This document shows, piece after piece, positions 47,301 to 59,300 of a stretch of DNA of 64,000 nucleotides; the first letter of the stretch is position 1; each line of letters starts with the position of its first letter. Position numbers and translations under genes: made by a program. The stretch lies in assembly GCA_030544235.1 (NCBI GenBank), contig CM060469.1, forward strand, positions 15,060,017 to 15,124,016, written 5' to 3'. Source of the DNA: Lepturacanthus savala. Its lineage: Eukaryota > Chordata > Actinopteri > Scombriformes > Trichiuridae. Under the pieces are notes generated by a model. That model searched no databases. It saw nothing but the letters and a program-made list of their open reading frames with translations, and was not told the DNA's origin.

Positions 47301-50300
47301 CTGAACCCCCAAAAAACTCCCCAAAAGAGGTGACCTGGGTTTTCTAATGGTGGAAAATATCTGTCATTTTCTCAAAAAAAACAAACAAAAGGTTTTGGTG
47401 TAAAACTAGTCAGAAGAGGTGGGATTTCGACAGGTATAAAATCTGAGAACCCAGGAGGTCTCGTTTAGTCTGGGATGGAAGTATGGGTCGGGATCGTGCT
47501 CTCTATCATTGATACTGAGACTTTGTTTTGTGTCATTGATCATCTGCTCAGTCTCTACTCATCTTTTTGACTGAGTTTGTCTACTGATAGTTTTTGAATA
47601 TTTTCTGGATAAAGTTTTAAGTGTTTAAAAGACAGGATTTCCCTTGACATGTCAGCCAAAACTAATTAAAGTTGTTAACCAAAAAAAATGAAAACATCCA
47701 TGAATACATAACAGGTGCCTACATGAATAGACAACTTCCGCATGCTGTCTTGCTTACTGCTGCGATATGTATTAGTATTTGATCTGTTTGACCTTCATGC
47801 CTGATATTTATTCAGATTGACCTGTTAGCTGCCACAAGAATACCAAATAACCTTAAGAGAAAATGCTAAATGCTAATGCTATGCTAAACTAAATGGCTGA
47901 TTTATATTTAGAAGAGTAGATTTTGTGAATAAAATCTCTTACATATGTATGCAAATATGCAGCTGGAGCAGGCAGCTGGTTATCTTAGATTATCTTTGGA
48001 CAAAAATGCTAATTGTGTCTCCTTGTTCACAGTCTTCATGCTAATATTTAAGAGACAAGAGTATTAATGTCTTTTAACTTAGCAGGTTAATTGAAAATAA
48101 GATTTGTAAAATGTCTAACTATTCCTTTCAGGCTTATGTTTGCACCAATTCAATGAAGAGGGTATTGCATGGCCATCAAATATGATCCATAAAAATTAAA
48201 TCAATGAAAATACCAATAACCCTAGTATACTGCTAGTAGAGTACTAGTATACTGCTCTGCATTTTTATTGCAGTTTTACTCTGCAATAAATTGGATAGCA
48301 GACATATTTATCTGCACATACAGACACATAAAACCCCAATATATAGATATAAGTATAAAAAACAAAGATAATTGTGTCCCAGAGTAACTTGAAAGTTGAA
48401 CTGTGTCTGACTCTGCAGTCTCCTCCTTTATAGCCATGAAGAACAACTCTGATAAGAAGTTCTCCTACCAACAGCTCCCTGTGTCTTTGAAGCTCATATA
48501 CACCATTCTTCAGGTACTTTTTCTGAATAACTGAATATTAACCCTCCTGTTATGTTAATTTCTCACGACCTGCTGCATGTTTAATTATCCAAAAGATATC
48601 TGAAACCCCCCCAAAAATCTAACAGTCATTGTTAATATTTCATTACTAACTCCATTAATAACTATTCCATCAATATGTAGTACAATGGTGTTCCTTACCT
48701 CGAACTAATTAAACCTCGAACAGGTTTAATTAGGATAATTCAGTTGTTTTTTTGTACCAACATATAAAGCACAATAATTTGAGATAACATTGAAACGTAA
48801 CGTTTACATTTTGTTTTACATAGTAAAATTATTTAATATTACATTTTAATATTATATGTTGATTAAGGCAAGGCAATTTTATTTGTATAGAACATTTTAA
48901 CAACAAAGTAATTCAAAGTGCTTTATATAAAGCATCTAAGACATCAAATTACAAAAAAAGTGAAGATTAAATGAGATTCAACAATAACATTACTACTTTT
49001 TCCTACATCCTCAAACTTTAAAATGGGTCAATTTGACCCGTAACATAACAGGAGGGTTAAAATGTCACTCGGGAGTGTTTCCTGTGGTTTATCTGAGTGT
49101 GCATGAGTCACACGTGTCCTCTCTCTTCCTATTCAGGAAATGTCCAAGTTTGAGGAGCCTGACATCTTGTTCAACATGCTCAACTGTCTGAAGATCCTGT
49201 GTCTCCATGGAGAGTGCTTGTACCTTGCCCGTAAGGATCACCCCCAGTTTCTGGCCTACATCCAGGAGAAGATGCTCATTCCAAGGTGTCCGCTGATAGC
49301 CTCGCTTGTGCAAGACAAATTGCAGGGACTCATTATCATAGAAATATTGTTTTGCAGCGGTTCATATAACCAGGTTCTCGACTGCCATTCGTGCATGTAT
49401 CTAATCGGTTGTGTTTGTGTCTCAGTCTGTGGTCCATGTTGAAATCAGAGTTTTGCCAGCTGGCCTCTCTGGCTGTGCCTCAGCTCCTGCATGCCCTTTC
49501 TCTGTCCCACGGGGCGGACATCTTCTGGAACCTCATCAACGCAAACTTCAACAGCAAAGACTGGAAAATACGATTCGAAGCAGGTGAGAAATAGGGTTAC
49601 TGTCTGAAATGACTGTACTGTATATTGTTTATCCGATATCTGCAGCTACCTCTCAAAAATGATTACATACGGTATAAATCCTGTAGCCTCAGGTATAAAC
49701 ACTGCGTCAAGCTCTTAATGATGTGAATGAATCTTCTTCTTGTTTTTGGTTCTCATGTCTTTGCGAGCACGGTGGTTGCAGCTGTGTCAATGATACATTA
49801 CAGGAGAACCGCCGGTCTGCTTGTATAACGTGCTTTCTAGACCGCCGCCTGGCAACATCCCCTCTTTGCGTTGTCATGGTTACCGTGCGGCTCAAACAGG
49901 CAGCAAAGAGGAATTGTGGGATTAATGAGGTTTTTCTCGCTTTTGTGATTGGCAGAGAGGAGCCGTACGACCTTGAGACGGAGTCCTCTGACTCAATGTT
50001 GAATATAGAGAAACAGGAGAACAATTCACCTAACTGTGGCCCGGAATTAACATAGTTTTAGTAAAATCTGCTGCACTGCTGGATTATTTAACAATCTTCA
50101 ATTAGTAAAGTCATTAATCCTTAAAATATTCTTATTGACATTATTATGTGTTAATAAGACTGCAAATTAATAATAGAAGTTTAAACATAGGTATTATTAT
50201 TATATAATTATAAGAATTTATAAAAAAAACTTGTAATTCACAATAGCATTATAACATATTAAGTTTAAGTTGCAATTAAGCATTTAAGTTTAACCCTAAC

Positions 50301-53300
50301 CCCTAAACTAACCTACCTATTATGTGATTGTTATACCTATACCTAGTTTTTTTGGTATTTTATTAAGATTAAAACATATTTTAGTGTGCATTTATTATCA
50401 GTTAACCATGCAGTTATTAACCTTTAACAATGCTTATTGCGAATGAAATTGTAGATACTAAAGTACACTCATAGTCTTATAAGACTTAGTCTCATTAATT
50501 AATATTACTTATTAATGCACAATAATATGAATAAACACCTTATAATGGCTTATAATGGCTTTATTACATATTAACAAATAGTAATTACAGGGGCATTCAT
50601 ATAAAGTGTGTGTAGGACTGAATTCCCTAGAAAAAGGTCAAGTAAATTCAGTTATTTGATCTTTCCACCTGGTTGAATAAAACATGTTGGTAATAAAATG
50701 CTGATGGTCTATATCATCACCATGAGCTCTCGTTAGAATTGTAACTCTAGAGTGACACCTAGTGGTCATTACTGGGCCTTTATTTATTTTTAGATTTTTG
50801 AATTGAGCCATGATGAATCAAAGCTACAGAAGGGATCATTATGAAAAATGACTGAATGCACTTTTGTTTGGCACAGCGGCACGGGGCATGTGCGACATGT
50901 TGTCACTTTAATAGAAACTTGCTGACTAATTATACAGATATATTGAGCAGGTTTCACACAATCATAATGTTCTGTTTGCCATATTATGGTAATTGACTCG
51001 GAAGTGGCATCTGGCAGCTCAGTCGCCTCTTCTCACTGTGTTATCTGTCTGCGTTGCTGATGATGATGATCCCCTTTCCCTCAGTGGAGAAGGTGGCGGT
51101 GTTGTGTCGTTTCCTGGACATCAGCGCCGTGACGAAGAATCACCTGCTAAAGTACGCCCTGGCCCACGCCTTCTGCTGCTTCCTGGCCTCTGTGGAGGAC
51201 GTCAACCCAGCTGTGGCCACGAGGGCCAGACTACTGCTGGACACCATCAAGAGGCCGGCCCTGCAGGTGACCCATCACACAGTCCACAGGAAATATAACA
51301 CATGCAATATAGTAAATAAACTGTTGCTCTATGATGATAAAATAAAACACATGCTAAACAAAGAACCAACAGACAAAAAGAACATTTTGGCATGCGTCTG
51401 TGGATAACTGAAAAAACCTGGGCTGTATGAAACTTTTTAAATCATCTACAATTCGGGTTATACGGCAGGTGTTTATGTTCCTGCATGTCTTCATGTTCTG
51501 TTCTGCATTTGTTCCGTTCTCTCTAGGGCTTGTGCCTGTGCCTGGATTTCCAGTTTGACACAGTTGTGCGGGATCGGCCGATCATCCTCAGCAAACTCCT
51601 GCTGCTGCACTTCCTGAAGAAAGATGTCCCGGCGCTCAGCTGGGAGTTCTTTGTCAACCGCTTTGAAACGTTATCTCTGGAAGCTCAGCTGCACCTGGAC
51701 TGCAACAAGGAATTCCCTTTCCCTACGAGTATGTAGCTGCTTTGTCCCCATTCAGATCTTTACACCTACACTTATCATGCCTGTTTTTTTTGGGGGGGGT
51801 TCCCACAGGAGTTCCCTGACATAACAGAAACATTAATGCTTCAAGTTAAGCGTGTGACTTTTCTTTTAACAGCCATCACAGCTGTACGGACCAACGTAGC
51901 CAACCTCAGCGATGCAGCAATGTGGAAGATACGACGGGCCCGATTTGCCAGGAATCGACAGAAGAGTGTGCGTTCCCTGCGTGACAGTGTGAAGGGAGGA
52001 CCGACCGAGTCCAAACGGGCGTTTTCACTTCCCGAGTCACTGACCAACCGACTTCGTGAGTAGCAAAGATCAGTCGCTCTGTCTATCAGTTTGGATCTGA
52101 TCTTGATCTGATTTGCAAATGGCTTTCGAGACGGTCCTTAAATGTATCTTAAATTGAATCACGTCCTATTTTCAGCTTTGTCCTAATGCAATCATCACCA
52201 CCCTTTTGTTTTTCTATTCCCTGTGGGTGAAACCAAATGCTTTTTTTTTATTTGCAAATGCTATTTGGGCAAAGTCCAGTCCCATTTTCCTAATGTTTCT
52301 CTTCTCACTTGTTTGCCATCGCTTGTTCCAAAATTTCATTTCAATCCACCGTCTAAATATCACGTTGTTTTTAAAAGCAAACAAACAGAAGAACTCCATG
52401 TCATTCATTTATCTTTGGCTCTGCACAGAAGGCTGTCTGAGTTTCTGGGTGATAACTGCTTTTGTTGGATATTTGTGATTCATCACCATGCCTGAGCTTA
52501 CTTGGGTTTCGTTCTGTTTTGAGGCCATATAGTGTGTTTTTTTGTATTGTGTAGTGTATGTGTGTGTATGTGTTGGGTGATCATGAAGCTCAGACATGTG
52601 TCCTGTGCTACCTCCCGTGTACATTCTCCTAAATTGTATTCTTCATATGTGGTTTTTAGCTCTAAGGCTTACGAGGCAAGAGCACTCTGCCCCGACACTG
52701 GGAGATATGATAGAGAAAGTCCTGCCAGGTAAATAACAATCAAAATCTGAAACATGCAGTATTATTCCTCATAATCATATCGTATTGGATGAAAAGTGGC
52801 GTTTGAACAGCAATAAAGCTAAAGTATTGAACGCACTATGAAAAGGCAACGTTGGCTCTGTGCTGACAGCCGTTGCTTTTTCATCCTGCTTCAGACGAAT
52901 TAACACTAGTTCTGACACCGGAAAAGAGTGTAAAGCGTCACTCTTGCTCACAGCTAGTTGATCATTTTTTTGTGTTTATTCCGTTTACATAATCCATGAA
53001 CATGGTGAACTGACGTTTGTACACTGCATGATGACGTGTCCACCTCTCTTCACAAAGAAGTGGACAGAATGAGTTGACCCCCCTTCCCTCCTTGTCCTGT
53101 GTGTTGCTACCGCCTGCTCCTGCACCCCCTCCCTTATCTCCCACCCCCGTCTGCAGCACGTTTCCTCCCGCACTTTAACCCTGACGCTTCAGCCCCTCTC
53201 GTAGGCCAGACCCCGTCTCCCGAGGACGACGCCGTCATCAGGGACTTGCTCCCAGAGGACGCCGGCGTGGACCACCAGACGGTCCACCAGCTCATCATGG

Positions 53301-56300
53301 TGCTCATGAAGTTCATGGCCAAAGACAAGAGCAGCGCCGAGGCCGACATCGGCAGCGCCAAGGCCTTCAACACCGTGAAGCGCCACCTGTACGTGCTGCT
53401 GGGCTACGACCAGCAGGAGGGTTGCTTCATGATCGCACCGCAGAAGATGCGCACCTCCACCTGCTTCAGCGCCTTCATCGCTGGCATTGCACAAGTGACC
53501 GACTTTTTAACCTTAATTTCACCTATTTTTTAAGAGCGTATGTTATCCTGAATGTTTGGATCTAGGCTATGTGGCACTAAAACCTGTAAGCTAATGGTTT
53601 GAAATGCAATTTCCTGCAGGTGATGGACTACAATATTGGTTTGGGGAAGCAGCTGCTCCCTCTGGTGGTCCAGGTGTTGAAATACTGCACGTGTCCTCAG
53701 CTGAGACACTATTTCCAGCAGCCGCCTCGATGCTCTCTCTGGGCCCTGAGGCCACACATCAGACAGATGTGGCTCAAAGCCCTGCTAGTTATCCTCTATA
53801 AGGTGATTTTTGTATTACTACGAGTCAGTGGGGTTGCATTGCATGGAAGAGTTTGTCACTCTTCATTCGAGAAGTCATACAACATTAATCTTCTTATACT
53901 TTTTTTTGCTCTGTAGTACCCCTATAGAGACATGGATGGCAGTAAAGTGGTCCTCCATCTGATCCACATTACCATCAACACTCTGAACGCCCAGTATCAC
54001 AGCTGTCGTCCCCATGCCACAGCAGGTCCCCTCTACAGCGACAACTCCAACATGAGTCGCTACAGCGAGAAGGAAAAAGGTCAATCGCTTTCAACTTCTG
54101 CAACGGTCATTTGGTGATACATCACAAAAAGTTTGCTTATGTATGATGTAGTCAGAGGATGGGAGGTAACAAGAAAGGGGAAAAAATGAAGAGAACTTCC
54201 TGCATGTTTTGTGTTTTTGGTAGAATATTTATTAATTGTTATCATTTGAAGATATAGTTTAGAATAACATTTTCGAGCAAAAAACCTGTACTAGACTTGG
54301 TTGTCTGAAGGGTTTCCAATCCTAAAGGTTTAGGACAAACTACTGACTGTGCTACTTAAACTTTCATTTCATGAGAAAACCTCAGCTACAACACTAAATA
54401 AAGTATTATTATCTGTAGTAAAACACAATGTTACTGTTACAGCATCAATATATATAATATACAGTTTGGTCTTGTTTTAAGTTGTAATTAAAGTATATTT
54501 ATCTGTAGTAAAACACAAGTTTATATATTTTTGGAATATTCTCAACATATTTCCTCTGTAACAGCAACATAAATTGATTCTGACTCTTTTGTAGTCACCT
54601 CACATGTTGTAAATTTCTTTTGGCCCGGTTTAAGTACATAACCCTTGTAGAGATATTCCATATTTATTATCATTTACAGCAGGGAAACTTAAAAATAGGC
54701 CTGGGGCTTAGGTGGTTAAATAGAGTCCTGATGCCCATTATCCATATTTTTTCTCCCTTTTAGAGGAGGACAGCGTATTCGATGAGTCAGACGTCCACGA
54801 CACGCCGACTGGTGCTGCCAACAAGGAGTCACAGACTTTCTTTGCCCGCCTGAAGAGGATCGGTGGCAGCAAATCTGTGAAGTACCAGCCGGTGGAGCTG
54901 AATGCGAAGAAAAGTAAGAAGCAGAGTCAAGTGGAGTATATCAGCACATCGTTCCGCTCTTTTTCAGCAGAACACTTTTTTGTGTGATTGCAGGAGGCAT
55001 AAAGTCTTTTTTTTTCCTCTCAGGTGAGATCGAGTTGTCAGAGTACCGTGAAGCCAGCGCCCTTCAGGACAGCATCCTGCACTGCGTGAGGGAAGAAAGC
55101 ACCAGGAAGAAGCGGCTGCAGGCCATGCACAAGCAGAAATCTCTGGACATCTCCAACACGGACTCCATCCTCTTCAATCTGGACGAACATCGGCGCAAGT
55201 CCTGCATTGACCGCTGTGACATGCAGGTGCCCCACGCTGTCCTGCCCCCGTCCTCCACCGCGTCCCACGGTAGGCGCCACGGCAAAGGGTCGTCCGACGG
55301 CTCCTCGGTCCGGGTGGAGGGGGGCGACCCCGTAGACCGGCGAGGCTCTCGTGGCGGCCACTCCGACGTTTCCAAGCCTGTCATCCCCGAGGTCCGCCTC
55401 AGCTGCATGGAGACCTTTGAGGACAAGCTGGACCAGAGCTCTCTAGAGGGATCAGCTCAGGGGAAGGAGGACCCAGACCTCATTGACCTGTCCTCCGACT
55501 GCACCTCCATTCCAGAGAAACACTCGCTGCTCTCCATGTCCGACACTGACTCCCTGGTGTTTGAACCATTGCCTCCCCTGAGGATCGTGGAGAGTGACGA
55601 GGAGTTTGACCTCAACACCATCATAGGTTCTAAGTTCAACGGGAGCCCGAAGGTCTTGGCTTCGCCCGCGAGCAGCAACACCCTGCGATTGTCCCCCGTG
55701 GTGCAGGTGAGCGTGGAGGACTGCTCCAGTGACAAAAAGAGTCCAGACTTCCCACAGTCGATCACAGAAAAGCGGCAGAACCGTGCGAGTCCCTGCACCT
55801 CCCTGGACCTCCCTGACAAATCAGAAAACATCTGCCACGAAAGCCCCATGACCCTGAAGCAGAAGCGAGACCTGCTGAGGAAGACTCCGCACGTCCCCGA
55901 CACCTCGCTGGACGACACGTCCGTGACCTCCGAGGAGGCGAGGGTGGGGATGGGACTCGGGACGAGTCCCTCCGGCAGGACCATCTTTTTGGACATCCCG
56001 GAAGATAAAGCCGAGCCTCTGTCGTCACCGGAGAAAAGCAAGAGCAACAGCAACGATGAAGAAGAGTACGGAGACGACGAGGAGGACGACGACATGGGTG
56101 ACGACAGCGACCCCAAACCCGACGACGGGGACGACAACGACGAGGCAGAGTTTAAGATCCAGATCGTTCCTCGACAGCGGAAGCAGAGGAAGATCGCCGT
56201 CAGCGCCATCCAAAGGGAATACCTGGACATCTCCTTCAACACCTTCGATAAGTTGGGTAGTGAGCAGGCTGCAGAAACTGGTAAGAGGGAAGGAGAGATA

Positions 56301-59300
56301 TAGTTCCTTATACTTGAAGAAAAGCTGTTGCATGGGCTTAATGTGAAACATTTCTAATTTATCAAGAACTGTTGTTAATGTGCTGTGTAGTTTGTTTCAA
56401 AATGATCCTTTAAACAATACCAATGCTTTTACCCATTCACAAGAAACCCTGTATAACATTTCTGTCACAGCTAACCATTTTAAAACCATGCAGATTTGTT
56501 TCTATGGTTCCAGGCTTCCATTGTTTTCTATGCTGTATGGTAAAGAATGAGAAATGTCTTAAAACTTTATCAAAGAAACACCATCAGTAGGAGGTAATGT
56601 ATCGCAACAGGCTGTGATCCATAACACAAATCAATGCTAATAGATTTTCACGCCATATTCCAAAAGAATGGAAACCAATGGCTGCCTGGAACAACAAAGG
56701 AATGAAAAAATCCATCGTATGCATTTGATAATGGTTTAGCATAACTGTTAAAGGTCCCATATTGTACACTTTTCCAGGGTTTTATTTGATATCTCTAACA
56801 AGATATAATGTTTGAAGCAAAGTAGCAAACAGTGCAAATTTGGAATTTTGAAACATAGGACAGTATTTATGTTGTCCTAGTCCTTATCATGTTAAAAAAG
56901 CAATTAAAATTTGACTTCCTACAATATGGAACCTTTATACGCATTGTATTTAATGAGGTAAATATTGAAAACATACAGGTATGTTTCTTTCTTTCTTTAT
57001 TTGTTTAGAAATCAAATGCACTCTGAAACATGTGCAATGTGCCTCAAATCTGTTTTTAATTGACTACCCCAGCCTTGTGGTGTCCTGTGGTGTGATCTTT
57101 ATGTACGTGTTCTCTTTTTCTTTCCTTTTCTTTCATAAAAACACTTAAACAAGTACTTTAGAGGTTGTCGAGCGCACATCAGAAGCTTTAAAAACATTTC
57201 AGCAAATAAAAAAATAGAGTTTAATAGAATTTAAATACACATTGAACAGTTTGTGAACTTAAAAAAAACACTAAACTTTGCTTAACAAACCGTTAAATTA
57301 GCATTAAATAGATTACTATAACTATTCTTCTGCTGGCACAGAAGACATTAATGCATTCATGCTTTATTGCTCATTATGATTGGATGTCTACTGGCATACA
57401 CTGTAGTGGCATACATTCTGATGCCAATGCCCTGCCCATGATTCACTCATATTGCCTTACAGATCACAAAGTTCTGTCTACCTTGGAAAAGCCACGAGAA
57501 TCTTCCTCAGCCCCAACGCTTGAAGCTGCTATGCCCGAAACAAGCCACCGCTCTTCAGTATCAAGTAGGATCCAAATACTTTACTTCTCAGCCTCCTTAT
57601 CAACTTCCAGAAAATGAACGGTTGTTGTTATCAAACATTATGGGAGCCCATGGACTACTTGTGTCAGTGCGCATATAGAAACTGTTTGTTTCCCCTTGCA
57701 AATTAACCTTTGTAAGCTTAATATTAGAGCGAAATAAATAAAAAAAATCACATAAAATGTACAAAAATTGAAAGAAGAAGAAAATACCCATCTAATATTT
57801 GAGCAATTAATTCGCTAATTAGTAACATATTGTTATAATGGTGTTTGTTTCTCAAAAAGCCTCAGCTCAGAATTCATACTTGTAATATAATATAAATAAC
57901 ATTAACCATCTCTTTTTATGTGAGTGTCTTATTTCTGTGTAAACCCCTCACACTTGTTGTTGCTATGGCTGAAACAGGTTTAGCAGATATTTGAACATGT
58001 ATTTTCCCTCCCCCCTTTTTTAGCTCAGTACCGCCAGGTGAAGCGAGGCTCTCTGGGAGCTCTGACCATGAGCCAGATAATGAAGAGACAGCTGGAACAT
58101 CAATCCAGCGCACCGCACAACATCAGCACCTGGGAGACGGGTCAGTCACTGCTGCAGCAGTTAAGAAGCAAATCCCATCAAAACCTTGCCGTTTTTTTTT
58201 TCTTTTTTAAATTCAACAACTTCCTCTACAGGTCCAACAAAGACCAGTCTGCTCTCTGCACCAAGCACAGTCAGCATGTTTGTCCCTGCTCCCGAGGAGT
58301 TCATCGACGAGCAGCCGACCACGATGTCTGACAGGTGGATGAATCGATCACTAGGCGATGATAGTTTGGGGGCCACACAGACACTTATGTGTTTTCCATG
58401 AAAAGTCACACTTTTATTTACCATCATGAGTTGTAATATGAATAGAAAATATAGTCAAGACATTGGCAAGGTTATAAATAATTTTCATTTGAAATAATAT
58501 GTTTTTGTTCCTTCAAACAGTGCTTTCCTCATAGGACGATCAGTTTTATGGCTTCTCTAACCATCTAAACTGTTTTCAGCTGTGCTAATATGATTGCACA
58601 AGGGTTTTCTAATTATTCATTAGCCTCCTGATGCAATGAGTAAACACATTGTACCATTAGAACACTGGAGTGATAGTTGCTGGAAATGAGCCTCTATACA
58701 CCTATGTGGATATTCCACCAGACATTTGCAGCTAGAATAGTCATTTACCACAGTAGCAATGTATAGACTGTATTTCTGATTAGTTTAAAGTTATCTTCAT
58801 TGAAAAAAAGTGCTTTTCTTTCATAAATAAGGAAATTTCTAAGTGACCCTTAACTTTTGAACAGTAGTGTACCTTGTCATTTCAATACTTAAATGTGTTT
58901 CCATGTGCTGCTCTAGGTGTCGGGACTGTGCGGCCGTGCTGGAGGAATACGACGAGGAGACTCTCAGCCTGGCGGTGGTGGTTCTTTCCATGTTCATCCA
59001 CCTCAGCCCCGATCTGGCTGCTCCGATGCTTCTCGACATCATGCAGTCTGTGGGCAGGTACAGCAGCTCGCTCCCGTAATCTACATCCACACAGCACTTC
59101 ACTATTAAATGACATTTCGTAACTGACCCTCGGAGCTCATGCATAATTCATCCCCTAATCCTCCTCTAACTTCTTTCAGGTTGGCGTCCAGTGCCAATTT
59201 TTCTGGACAAGCCGAGAGGTAGGAGACTTTAAAGCTGCCGCGCCGGCGTGCTCATATTACTGTGCTTATAGATGGGTTTAATAATGGATGTGAAGTAAGT

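Larger units (their letters stand above)
44531..48418 (+). other. unc79: unc79 introns 16-20
   Basis: Non-coding between exons 16 and 21. The largest (46994-48418) carries a degenerate dispersed repeat at 47821-48129. No extra exon seen. Confidence 0.55.
52056..54763 (+). other. unc79: unc79 introns 26-30
   Basis: Introns around the candidate cassette exons 27 and 31. The T-rich frames at 52206-52495 match nothing. The last intron (54080-54763) is AT-rich. Confidence 0.55.

Noticed and set aside
49286..49330. Exon 22 reading on past its donor, giving LIASLVQ, which resembles human LIASLW
   Set aside because: Joining at 49285 gives MLIPSLW in phase with exon 23, while the read-through frame does not join exon 23 properly. 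The likeness is coincidental.
55457..56242. 261-residue minus-strand open frame, Ser-rich
   Set aside because: Antisense shadow of unc79 exon 32; the codon pattern belongs to the plus strand.
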